In this document: positions 34,111 to 45,416 of the stretch, one piece after another
How positions within the stretch are numbered: position 1 is the stretch's first letter
Layout of the letters: each line of letters begins with the position of its first letter
From: Apium graveolens
Lineage: Eukaryota; Streptophyta; Magnoliopsida; Apiales; Apiaceae
Length of the DNA stretch: 64,000 nt
Direction: 5' to 3'
Assembly: GCF_009905375.1 (NCBI RefSeq)
Contig: NC_133657.1
Span: forward strand, 64,978,219 to 65,042,218
The notes under the pieces: model-generated
Told to the model about the DNA's origin: nothing
Database searches by the model: none
What the model saw: the letters and a program-made list of their open reading frames with translations, nothing else
Translations under genes and position numbers: made by a program

Positions 34111-34936
34111 GTAATAACCCCAAAAAATTTTGGACTTTTTGTAACCCTTATGAATAGTGATTTTGCTGATTATGCTTAATAAGAAAACTTTTCATGCCAC
34201 ACTTTGTAGAGGTTCTTTTATTGTTATTCTGAGATCTTATTAGTACTCTATATGGTATATAAGTGTATGTAAAGATCGTCAGAATCCAGATTCGAAACAC
34301 TTTGATTTTTCCCGAAAATCCACCAGATACCGAAAGAATTGAGTATAAGGTAACAGGATAAAAAGGATTTAAATTCAAGGAGTATAAGAGAGGATCATAA
34401 AAGGAATATAATGTATTGAGAAAGGTTAAGGAAACCCAAGTAATAAGATCCCGGGTATGATCCCTCAAACGATAAACGAGAACGAAAGTTAAGCGAACCG
34501 TATAACACATCAGCGGTCATTAGCCAAGTAATTAGGAGTTAATCAAAGAGGTTAGTGATGATGATGTCATCACACCAACAAGAAGAGGACAAGTGTGGGA
34601 AGATGACATAGGAGGATGACATAAGCATGACCAAAAAGGGAAGGAAGTGTTGGTTGATTATAAACCACACAAAATTTACCATGGTAACAATTCAATTAAT
34701 CACAAAAATCAAAAGCAACCAAAACAAACACATTTTCTTCTTCCCCCATCTTTTTGCCTCGACTTTTTGAAGAAAAGCAAGGAAGAAAATTCCAAAACCC
34801 AAGCTCCACTTAATCATAATTCAAGAGGTTTGTTTTTTTAGCTTCCACAATTCATAACTTAGATGTGCCAAAAGTTTAAGCTCAAGATTCCATGTTTAAC
34901 ATAGCTAATCAATTCATCAAAGTTCTTGGTGAATAT
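34111..34936 (+). mobile_element. Start of a Ty3/Gypsy LTR (element K), truncated
   Basis: TGTAATAACCCCAAAA is a chromovirus-type LTR start. There is no polypurine tract before it but foreign ORF3 coding, so this is the 5' LTR of a plus-strand insertion. A TTATAAACC box near 34659 and a CAAAACAAAC-rich leader follow. The LTR is cut at 34936 by element A and does not resume on A's far side at 48106. Confidence 0.6.
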
Positions 34937-36242
34937 TGTTAGGTCCCAATTTGTTTGTAGAAGGGGGGTTGAATGCAAACAATACCGTTTAATCGAATAA
35001 AATGCGGAATAAAAAGGTGAAACAAAATTCAAGTTAAATAAAACTTTTATTAAACTCGAAAGGTGTTACAACAATGGTATCTGTTACAAGGGATTAATCT
35101 CAAATCAATTATTACAAATCTAGAATAAATTCGACATGAACTTTTTCTATTTTTGCAATGAAAAGATCAAATGCTAAATGCGATTTGAGATTAAGTTCTA
35201 GGGATTTTAATCCGCTAGATTGTTATATAAGAACAAGATAAATAATTCTAGTGGTTTGGATTTAACTTTACAATCTAGAATTTTGATCTTGAATAGAGCA
35301 GATGAAAAAAGAAATGATTTGCTTTTGTTTTTGCTGTGTTCTTGACTTGTGTGTTCTGTTTGAATAATTGCATGAATAATGTCTTCTGCTTTCTGTTGTT
35401 TAAGTAAACAAAACAATCCAGTTGAATCAGCAAGACTTTCGGCAAGACAATCAAATGAACTGGCATGACAATCCATTTGAACTGGTAGGACTTTCGGTGA
35501 GACTATCCTTTTGAACTAGCAAGACAATCCCAATAGCTAGCAAGACAATCAGAATGAACTAGCAAGACTTTCGGTATGACTATCAATTGTCATACCGATT
35601 GTCATAGTAGTTCAAATCATATTGTCTTACTGAATTATTAATAGATTTTAATCTAATAACAATTCTCAAAATCCTTAATATTAATTCTGAATTAATTAAT
35701 CAATTAATTCAATTAATCAATAAATTAATCTTTGCAGATATAATTTATTTTCTTAATTAAATTATTTGACTTAATTAATTATTAGAGAATTAATACTAAT
35801 CTTGAGCAGCAACCATTCTTCTGAAAATCTTCTAAAAATTACTGTCAATTATGAATCAATTCCACCACTTCAATGTTGACACTCGATGTACTGTCTGGTT
35901 CATGAGTGACTAACTTCCGTGACGTTTCTTCAAGCCTTGACCTTGATACTCTTGATTTTCTTCAGACTAAATCCTTGTATTTAATTGATACCCTGACGAG
36001 ATCTCTGTCACTTGATTAAATCCACAATCTTGATTTATATCACTGAGGCTTGATCAATTTCTTGAGCTTCTTCCAGTGAATTAAGTCTTCAAGTCTGTAG
36101 ATGAATAATGTTTCTTAACCCTTTGACAGATGTTACTCTGTGAGATCTCTCTGATGATAGATCCACTATTTACTTATTACATTCTTATTTGAGTTGAGTT
36201 AAATCCTCGAATAAACAAATAGGCTATGACATATGCCTTTCA
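34937..36242 (-). mobile_element. 3' LTR of element A
   Basis: 1306 bp. On the minus strand it starts TGAAAGGCATATGTC after a polypurine tract and ends GGGACCTAACA. It carries the GACAATC/GACTTTCGG motif array at 35419-35615 and a TTATATAACA box (minus strand, 35230-35221) about 190 bases downstream. Confidence 0.95.
35224..35615 (-). promoter_or_regulatory. Element A LTR promoter region: motif array and TATA-like box
   Basis: Array 35419-35615: repeated CAAGACTTTCGG, CAAGACAATC, GGCATGACAATC and an inverted TATGACTATCAATTGTCATA. TATATAA on the minus strand at 35230-35224. The same motif type recurs before ORF3 at 40435-40755. Confidence 0.55.
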
Positions 36243-36256
36243 ATCTCCCCCTATTT
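36243..36256 (-). other. Polypurine tract of element A
   Basis: On the minus strand AAATAGGGGGAGAT directly precedes the LTR start TGAAAGG. Confidence 0.88.
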
Positions 36257-36506
36257 GCTTGTTAGACAATAACAACAAATACCTAGAGGATAACTCAACT
36301 AACAAATAAGAAAAAGATATAAACAGTAATGCAAAGTAAATAGCAGAAAAGTTCTGGATTATATATTTAACATTTTCCAGATTCCAAAAGAAATTTACAA
36401 GTGAATACAAGATATATGTTCCTCTAGCCTGAACATATAACTACATTAGTCTATCTTGATTCATAAAGCTCTAATCATATTACATTGAGTTTTGAGCTAA
36501 TTGACT

Positions 36507-39500
36507 TCAGTTGTCTTCTCTTCTGACTTCACCTTCTTCTAAATCTTGAAGCAACTCCTTGTCAAAGACACGATCCTTTTCTGAAGTGAAGCTTGCTAGT
36601 CTGACTGGTTGAACTCCAACTGACTTCAGCTTATTCTTGAACTGATTGTACCTTTTAATATTCTTTTCACAATAAGCTTGAATCAAATCAGCAGCTTGAG
36701 TCTTCAACATGGATGAGTATCCAGCAGTTCTTAAATGATGTTCCATCCAAACCAGATGCTTAGCTGAGTAGTCTTTAAGAGATTGTACATCTAGCTGACA
36801 GATTTGAAGACAATCAGACTTAAAGAATCTCACCTGATGAGGATTGTTGACCACTTGAGGACTAGCCCTGCTGGCAAACTCTTTAAGCCTTTCTCGAAGA
36901 ACTTCATTCAATTCTGAGCTTCTTTTTACTTTGTTGAGAAGAACCCAAATCTCTGACAAAGAACGATTCTCAAACAGATGAAGTGACACCTTGAAAGATC
37001 CTTCACTCTGACAATATACAAAAATGCTCATCTCATTTAGGGATCTGTCAAAAGCAGATGTGATCCTTGAGACTTCAGTCTTGATAGCATTCATGTACAT
37101 GTCATTGTTAGGATTTGAGATTTCCAGCTTGTCAAGAAGATGTAGGAACTGCCTATCATTGTTAGTGCTCAGCTGAGGCATATCAAGTACTCTCCTAGCT
37201 TCATACCATTTTTCACCAATCTTTAATCTGACATCTCTTCTCCTTTCTTGAGCCTTAATGTCATGAAGACGTTGTTTTTGAAGAGTTTCTGTTCTTTGTA
37301 TGTCTTTCCTCATGTCAATCATCTGGGAGACCTTTTTGAGTTCAGCTTCTTTTCTTTTCATCTCTGACTGCTGCTGCTGAAACTCTTTCTCAAAGATAGG
37401 ATCTACTGTAGCTTCCTCTTCCCATTCTCCAAAATCACTTTCCTCTTCAGCTTCAAATAAACCATCTTTATCTTCCAAGACTGGTTCAGTGGGAATGTCA
37501 AAAATATCAAAGTCATCTGGTTCTCCACTGTAGTAGACATCATCAGCCTTTCCTTTGTCTCCAGCAGAGGTATCTTTTTCTTTTCCCTTTCCACTACTCC
37601 CTTTCTTCTCCCCCTTAGTTGAGGGATCATCTGCTGACTTTCCTTTAGAAGCTCCATGACCTCCATCACCTCCAGAGCCTGAGCCTCCACCAGAAGGCCC
37701 TTCAAAGTAAGTTCTTTGTTCTTTATTAGGGCAGTGAGAATTCTTGATCATGAAATACAAGTGTTTCATTCCTTCATTAAGATGTTCCATGCCCGTTTCT
37801 ATCTTTAGAAATCTGGAGGAGTCCGGTGCATGATTCATTTCAACCAGGTCTTCAAGAGATGTCATTCTTGTATGTAGAGAGCAGAAGTTAGAAATGTCAT
37901 CAGCTGATAAAGTTGGAGTTTCCTGAATGGAATTGAGCTTTGGTATGACAGTGGTCTTGAGATCTGAGATATCATTCCTGATGAGTGCCAGCTGATTGTT
38001 GACAGAGGTGGAAGAAGAAGACCGTTCAACCACTTGTGCTTTGAATGATTTATCTTCAGCTTGGCTTTTAGCAAGTTCTTCTTTTAAAGCAGCAATTTGA
38101 GCTAACAGGTTTTCAGTGTCTGTGTCTGTGTGTGCTCTCACCTGAATTTCACTCGTGTTTGGTTCACTCACCTCACGTGCTTGTGTTTCTCTCAATATAA
38201 TTGCTCGTGAGGAGTCTTCTGGTTGCTGTTCTTCTGTACCTGCAGTTAAAATCACCCTAGCCTCTTCAAGAGAGGTCAGTGGTGGTGCAATGGGAATTCG
38301 CGAGTCCCGATCCTCAGTCAATACTATCAGTTCATGTGAAATAGATGTCTGAATTGCTTCAGGGATAGATTGACCAAGTTGCCCTCCACTTTCTCCAGAT
38401 AAATTTGCGAGTGGAGAATCCCGTGAGGGAGCCGGAGGTGTTGGATCTGGGAGGGGAGAAAATGACTCTATTAAAGGTGGCTCAGAGTCAGATTTTCCCT
38501 CAGAAGCATGTGACTGCTCTTCTGCGGTAACTATGGCAGGTACTGTAACAGACTCTATGTGCACTCCTCGCTCCGTGTCCTGAGTATCATCTACTGGTAT
38601 GTATGGTTCCATTGTAAGTAATGGAATTGTGCTTGACTCAGTACAGGATGCCATGGCCCTATGGCGAATTTCAATAGATTTATCCTGTTGAGAGAATGTG
38701 TCTAGTAACTGTTCATTGGCCATTACAAAGTCCATGTCCTGTTGGGAGGACAAGGATGGGCTTTTAGATGCCTCAGTATATGTTCTTCTTTTCTTGGGAG
38801 GAGGCAGAGCTGAGGGTTCACTCACATTCAACAATACACTACTTCCTATTAACCTTCTGGGTAACATTTTAGACAGTGGGGGAGAGGTTGAGATAGGTTG
38901 TGTCTCTGTGTTTGGCTCTATGACCTGGGATTGAAGTTGTGGTTATACAACTTCATGGTCAGTCCTATCGACCACTGGGGGTCTTTCAACAGAAGTAGGA
39001 ATGGAGTGAGAGTGAGGAATTACTACCTGTAATGGAAGAGCATCTGATATTGGAGTAGTCTGGGTGGCTTGAACCACTGGAGGTTGAGCTTGCTGTTCAT
39101 GACCGGGAAGATTGAAAATAGGTAAGGGAATATAAGTGGCCATGAAAGCAGATACAAGTACTGGAACTTGCATAAATTTGAAGGTTGTGTCTTGGCGGGT
39201 GTAAATCTTTTTGCTTACAGGAGGGGGTTCGGTTACTGCAGAGTTAGCAAAAAAGGCTTTGTGCTCAGGTGTGAGAAGATGATCTGCTATAAGCATAAGA
39301 AAATGAGCATAGTAACACGAGACCCTACGATTTGTAGAATGATCACGTAAAGCAGTAGTGAGACGTCTCAAGAGAATGGGAAAAAGTAGTTTGCCAAAAT
39401 TGATCCTTTGATTGAAAATAACCGCAAGACCAATATACTGCAGAGTGGAAGTGATGTTGTGAAAGTTGGATTTAGTGCAGTTGGCAAACACTTTAGAAAG

Positions 39501-39917
39501 TGTATCGAAGAAAATGTCCCATTCAGACACCAAATTGGATTTTGAAAGTTTGGTTAAATTGATCACCCCCTGATAGTGAATAGCATGGAAAAAGTTTGGG
39601 ATATCATTTTCAGAGGGTAAATTACAGAAATTGTCCAATGGAAAATTTAACGCTCGATTGATGACTGTTTCATCAACTACATACTGTGTGTTTGCCATGG
39701 TGAATGAAAAAGATTTTGAATCATCGGTCATAGTAGAGGTTGTGCAAATCAGTCTAAGCAGATTGACATTTAAAATCACATTTGATTTAATAGCAGAGCT
39801 AACAATCGAATGGTCATTTAAAAATCTAATCCATGGCTTAAATTTTTCCACATCACATTTTTCTGGATTAAAATAACCAACAAGATTATGCGAAACAATT
39901 TGGAAATTGAGAGCCAT
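36507..39917 (-). pseudogene. ORF3 of SIRE-like element A, open but for one stop
   Basis: ATG at 39917-39915 (MALNFQIVSHNLVGYF). The frame is continuous for about 1137 codons to 36507, interrupted only by TAA at 38945-38943 (after DHEVV). The N-terminal ~240 residues form a helical domain with WIRFLNDHSI, RALNFPLDN and NFGKLLFPILL. It parallels ORF3 of element B and the Athila ORF3. A Pro-rich stretch follows, then a basic PPKKRRTY patch near residue 350 that looks like a nuclear localisation signal. An acidic/Ser-rich region, a coiled coil (IAALKEELAKSQ), a Gly/Lys-rich linker (residues ~740-790) and a long helical C-terminal part complete it. No signal peptide or transmembrane segment is visible. 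The gene is often labelled env-like, but nothing here supports an envelope. Confidence 0.85.
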
Positions 39918-40306
39918 TTAAAAATAATAATAAGACACACACTTTCAGAATTTTAAGAATAATATTAAGAAAATTCGAATTAATTAAATTAATTTAATAA
40001 TTCGAATTAAATTAATTATAATCGAAAAATTTAGACAGAAATGTATCTCGTTAAAATTCTTAACTCACACACACAGATTTGAAAAGCCAAAAGACACAAA
40101 ACATAAATTAAAATTAAAATTAAAATTACCCAAAATCAACAAACACAAACTGAATTTGAAGGAAAAAAATGATTCGAAAAAAGTTTTAAATTTTTTTTGA
40201 CAGCACTCCTGTATGTATATATATGTAAGTATATATAACAGGAGTAAGATTGCTGAGTAAGAACTCGAGCAAAGGAGATAATGGCGATGGAATTGGTGTT
40301 TGCTGT

Positions 40307-40357
<51 letters not shown>

Positions 40358-40755
40358 TGATGGAATTTTTTGAAAAACAAAAAAAAACTGAACTGATGAA
40401 AATTAAAATACACATAAAAATGATTAAGTAGTATAACTGGTATGACAATCGGATTGTCATACTGATTGTCATATCGATTGTCACACCAGCTTAAAGACAA
40501 AAAAAAATAAAAAACAAAACAAATAATAATATATAACTGGTATGACAATCTGATAGTCATACCGATTTTCATACCAGTACAAAATAAAACATAAAAAATC
40601 TGATATTAATTTTAATACTGGCATGACAATCAATAGTCATACCGATTGTCTTGCCAGTTATAAAATTAATCTGATTTAAAAATAAACAAGTATTAGTACT
40701 GGAATGACTTTCAGCAAGACAATTTCAATTGTCTTGTCGATTGTCATTCTAGTAT
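39918..40755 (-). promoter_or_regulatory. Candidate internal promoter of element A ORF3: inverted-repeat array plus TATA-like stretch
   Basis: Four modules (40435-40490, 40535-40579, 40617-40660, 40697-40755) each read ACTGGTATGACAATC ... GATTGTCATACCAGT with variations, that is a motif and its inverted copy. About 190 bases downstream on the minus strand lies TTATATATACTTACATATAT (40241-40216 region), and ORF3 starts about 300 bases further. In the LTR the same motif family stands about 190 bases before the TATA box. The repeat structure is seen; promoter activity is inferred. Confidence 0.55.
40311..40355. repeat. (AG)n microsatellite
   Basis: An uninterrupted AG run of about 45 bases between the TATA-like stretch and the motif array of element A's spacer. 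Confidence 0.95.
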
Positions 40756-41175
40756 AACATAAATTAAGTATTTAAATATACTGAATAATTAACATAAAAA
40801 CTGTTAAAAACACATAAAAAACAGAATATTTAAAATATTTCAATATCAGAAAACTGAAATAAATATTGCAGAAAATATTTACATAACTAAAATAATTAAA
40901 ATATTTTAGAGATAATAATATTTTCAGTCCAAAAATAGATTTCTTTTGAATTTTAACAAATTAAATTCATGGAAAAATATTTTTAGAGAAAATAAAATAT
41001 TCTGAGACATTAAAATTAACAAGTTGAGTAAATAAATAAGATAAGATAATAAAAATTACATAGAAATAAGCAAGAAATATGATAAAATGATAAAATAAAT
41101 TTGCAAATGAATTTTTCATTTATGAAAAATTCATTTGTAAATTCATTCAAGAACAGATCTCAGATATTAACTAGA
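40756..41175 (-). other. AT-rich spacer between RNase H and ORF3 promoter region of element A
   Basis: No coding sequence or repeat array. It is about 80 percent AT. A perfect inverted repeat, AAATGAATTTTTCAT with ATGAAAAATTCATTT (41105-41138), lies just after the RNase H stop and could form a hairpin at the pol 3' end. Confidence 0.5.
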
Positions 41176-42760
41176 TTAATCACTAAAACTATTCAACATA
41201 CCCAATTTACCAACTAATCTGGTAAATTTGGATTCATCAAGTGGTTTAGTGAAAATATCTGCAATTTGTTCTTCTGTTGGAACAAAAAATAGTTCAACAG
41301 TACCATTCATGACGTGCTCTCTAATAAAATGATACCTGATGTCAATGTGCTTTGTCCTCGAGTGCTGCACAGGATTGTTGGTGATGGCTATTGCACTTGT
41401 ATTGTCACATAAAATAAGAATTTTGTTCAATACAGAGCTATAGTCTCGTAGCTGGTTCCTAATCCACAAGATCTGAGCACAGCAGCTTCCAGCAGCAATA
41501 AATTCAGCCTCGGCCGTTGAGTTGGAAACTGTTTGATGTTTCTTGTTGTACCACGAGACTAGTCTGCTACCTAGGAATTGACAACTCCATGAGGTGCTTT
41601 TCCTATCAATAACACTTCCTGCATAATCTGAATCTGTATATCCAACAAGGTTAAAACCAGATTCTTTAGGGTACCAAATACCTAGATTTGGTGTTCCCTT
41701 AAGATATCTTAAGATTCGTTTAACAGCAACGGGATGAATATCTCTAGGATCCGCTTGGAACCTTGCACATAAGCATGTAGCATACATAATATCTGGTCTA
41801 CTTACAGTAAGATACAGTAACGAGCCAATCATACCTCTGTAGCTTGTGACATCTACCTTAATGGAGTTTTCACATGGTCCAAGCTTGACAGCTGTAGTTG
41901 ATGGAGTCCTTGCTGATGCAGAATCCTCTAGATTGTACTTTTTGAGGAGTTCCTTGAGATACTTGGATTGACAAATAAATGTTCCATCTAACCTTTGATT
42001 TACTTGTAATCCAAGAAAGAACTTCAGCTCTCCCATCATGCTCATTCAAACTTGCTGTGCATTAACTTAGCAAATCTCTTACAGAGATTATCATTAGTAG
42101 GCCCAAATATTATATCATCCACATAGACTTGGACAAATATAGTATCATTCTTATGTTTTTTGGAAAAGAGAGTTTTGTCTATGACACCTCTAATAAAGTT
42201 ATTTTCAATAAGAAATTCAGAGAGAGTGTCATACCATTTTCTTGGAGACTGTTTGAGCCCATAGATAGCCTTGAAAAGAAAGAAGGCAAAATTCAAATGA
42301 TCTGGATCTTCAAAACCAGGAGGTTGCTCTACATATACCTCTTCATCCAGCTTTCCATTTAGAAAGGCGCTCTTGACATCCATTTGATAAACTTTAAAGT
42401 TAGAGAATGCTGCAAATGCCAAAAATATCCTGATGGCCTCTAGTCTAGCCACTGGAGCATAGGTTTTATCATAATCAATGCCTTCAGCTTGAGAATACAC
42501 TTTAGCTACCAGTCTTGCTTTGTTTCTTGTAACCACACCATCTTCATCTAGTTTATTCCTGAATACCCACCTAGTACCAACAGCTTTCTTGTGTGTAGGT
42601 CTAGGTACCAGTTTCCAGACTTGTTAACTTTCAAACTGATTGAGTTCATCTTGCATAGCAATCACCCAATCTGGATCAGTCAGTGCTTCCTCAATCTTCT
42701 TAGGTTCCATCTCAGAAAGAAATCCTGATAACAGACACTCATTTTGAGTAGCACGTCTAG
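41176..42760 (-). pseudogene. Copia reverse transcriptase and RNase H (element A)
   Basis: The segment begins after the integrase with ATQNECLLSGFLSE and DPDWVIAMQDELNQFES, has a stop near 42625, then [17 protein letters not shown] and [21 protein letters not shown]. The palm follows: [13 protein letters not shown] and the intact [10 protein letters not shown] small frame change near 42045 leads to [17 protein letters not shown], then RNase H with GYTDSDYAGSVIDRKST, STAEAEFIAAG, CDNTSAIAI and HSRTKHIDIRYHFIRE. The gene ends with ADIFTKPLDESKF. All catalytic Asp and Glu residues appear present; only one stop and one shift prevent translation. Confidence 0.92.
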
Positions 42761-42773
42761 TTCTGACTCCAAA

Positions 42774-44466
42774 TTATGGATCACCAATAATCAACTCAAA
42801 GGGATGAGCATTATTCCAGACAATCTGTCTTGGAAGATTTGATATTGATGATTCGCCTTGAAATTCATTGGGATGTTGTGTCCTACTAGATGATCCTTCA
42901 GCATCTCCCCCTGAGTTGTTGCCATGTTGACTTGAAGATTCTCCGTCAGTAGCAGTGGTATCTTCATTGTTGCCAAAGTTTCCATCACTATTACCTTGAG
43001 TATCATCATGATTAACAGGTTCTTCACCAGCAACAACCTCAGGTTCTTGACCATGTTCTGATTCTGAATCTGACATATCATCAAACTTCAGTTTCTCAGA
43101 AGGATCTTCAGTTTGGATACTAGGGAGTTTAGTGTCATCAAATGTAACATTGACACTTTCAGTTACTTTGTGTTGATCAATGATATACACTCTGTATGAT
43201 CTTCTTCCATATCCAACAAAAATACCCTCATATGCCTTTGCCTCGAATTTACCACGACGATCATCTCCATCCTTGAGCACGAAGCATCTGGCACCAAATA
43301 CATGAAAGTATTTGATAGAAGGTTTCTGTTCATTCAAAATTTCATAACGAGTTTTCATGAAGTCTTTGTTGATTAGAGTTCGATTCTGAGTATAACATAC
43401 GGTATTGACAGCTTCAGTCCAAAAGTACATTGGAAGACCTGATTCACTTAACATCGTTCTTGCAGCTTCAATCAATGCACGATTCTTCCTTTCTACCACT
43501 CCATTTTGCTGAGGGGTTCTAGGAGCTGAAAATTGTCTGGTAATCCCTTTGACTGTACAGAATCCATTGAGAAGTGAATTCTTGAATTCTGTTCCATTAT
43601 CTGACCTTATTGCTCTAACAGGGACATTAGAATCTAACTCAATCATCTTGATATGATCAATCACAACTTGTGGTGTTTCATCCTTAGAGTGAATAAATAA
43701 AACCCACGTATACTTGGAATAGTCATCAACTATCACAAGACAGTAACACTTCTTTGACATCGAAAGGACATTAACTGGTCCAAATAAATCCATGTGCAAT
43801 AATTACAGAACACCAGTTATGGAAGATGTGTCAGTGCCTCTGTGACTTGCTTTCTTTGACTTTCCTTTCTGGCAAGCCTCACATAGTCCTTCTGGGGAGA
43901 ATTCCAGCTGAGGAAGACCTCTGACCAATTCTCTTTTGACAAGAGAATTCATTGTTTTGAAATTGAGATGAGAAAGTCTCTTGTGCCATAGCCAACTCTC
44001 ATCTGACGATGCCTTTGCATAGAAACAATTGACTTCAGGATTGTTTCCAGAGTTCATGTCAGCTACGAACAGATTTCCTTTCCGGATTCCCATCAAGGAG
44101 GGTTTTTCACTTGTCTTGTGCAGAATCTGACACTTCAGCTTGTCGAATAAAACATTGTAGCCGTTGTCACAGAACTGACTAATGCTAAGCAGATTGTGTT
44201 CAAGTCCTTGCACAACATACACATTTTCAATGATAACATTTCCAGCTAGCAAACAGCCATATCCCTCAGTTAAACCTTTGTTGTTATCTCCAAAGGTAAC
44301 CACTGGGCCAGCTTTCTCAACCACATTTGATAGCAGGGCTCTATCTCCGGTCATATGTCTTAACGATCCGCTGTCAAGAATCCACACTACCGGTTGTACC
44401 TGTTTAATGCCCTGCAATACAAATGGATTAGACCTTCTTCGAAACCCAAGCTTGGCTGGGTCCGGC
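42774..44466 (-). pseudogene. Copia protease and integrase (element A)
   Basis: The aspartic protease motif is VVWILDSGSLRHMTG (near 44380), with DSG intact and the following CSRHM-type Cys replaced. The integrase zinc finger follows with WLWHKRLSHLNF and CEACQKGKSKK. A stop near 43803 is followed by the core, with D in MDLFGPVNV, D in IRSDNGTEF and E in GVVERKNRALIEAAR, the D,D-35-E triad. HVFGARCFVLKDGDDRRGKF and a long acidic, Ser/Asn-rich linker lead to ELIIGDP. There is a TAA near 42774. Apart from the two stops the domain is complete. Confidence 0.92.
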
Positions 44467-45416
44467 ATATTTATAAAATTGGCCTTTATCAGGCAAAACA
44501 ACATTCTTAATTTTAATATTCTCAACTTTCTCAATGACTGGACATTTGACCTTGTGAACAGCCTTGACAAATTTCTGTTTAGGCTTAGGCACAAATGTCT
44601 CCTTTCTAGCTTTAGGAGGACTAGCAGTCTTAGACCTATCATGCTTTCTATTATTCACATGCTGACGAGGAGTAGTCTTATCATTAGAAACATGCTTACC
44701 ACTAAAATAAGCATACATCAGATTAAAAGCACAAGACATACAATCAGGAACACCACATGCTTTATGAGAGGGATTAACAATAGGCAACTTATGCATGGTA
44801 GACATGGCATTTGTGTTATCCAACTCATGTGTGTCTGAGTTAGTCTCAGTTGCTTTCACAACCTTGACTGGAACTGTTGACACACTTGACTTGGAGACAG
44901 CTTTCTCATTAGCATTATCTTCAGCACGAATTTCTTCTTGAATAATAAATGAGGTCTCATCAAATGGTTCAGCAATTGATTCTTTATAGAGAGGTTCATC
45001 AACACCCTTAAGCACATGTGGTACTTCCCTGCCTTTAGCACAGACATGAGGAGGGGAGTTTATGCCTAATTTTCCAATAGCAGCATTGTAATCATAACCT
45101 ATTCCAGATGTTTGATTAATAGCTTGCTTATTGTAAAACTCTTTGGACTTCGAACAAGAATTAAAGTAAGCTTTAACCTTAGCCTCAAGACCGGTGATCT
45201 TGTCTTTGAGAATAGTTTCAAGTTGTCTATAACAGTCAACTCTATTCTCTAGTAAAGATACTTGTTCTTTTAATTAATCTTGATTAATGTGCACAAGTCT
45301 TAATTCATTGACCTCTTTCTCAAGGTCTTTGATTTGTTGATTTAACAATTCATTATCACGACGAGCACAATCTAAGGAACCTCCTAGATGATAAACTAAT
45401 TCAGCATCAGTAAATT
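44467..45416 (-). pseudogene. Element A gag-protease linker with coiled coil
   Basis: Between gag zinc knuckle and protease. It contains a helical, Leu/Glu-rich segment (45420-45170), a stop near 45275, and a Lys-rich tail including VPDCMSCAFNLMYAYF and KHNRKHDRSK-like basic runs (45015-44500). The region is typical of SIRE gag-pol but carries no catalytic motif. The frame is interrupted at least twice. Confidence 0.7.

Noticed and set aside
34148..34510. 120-codon minus-strand ORF in Gypsy LTR K
   Set aside because: It lies in LTR sequence, antisense to the presumed transcription, with no domain.
40311..40355. (AG)n run as a regulatory GAGA element
   Set aside because: A plain microsatellite. 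It is absent from the LTR counterpart of the array, so it is not part of the shared module.
42774..43088. Search for the GACAATC motif in the integrase-RT linker of element A, by analogy with element B
   Set aside because: Not found there. In A the motif is confined to LTRs and the pol-ORF3 spacer.
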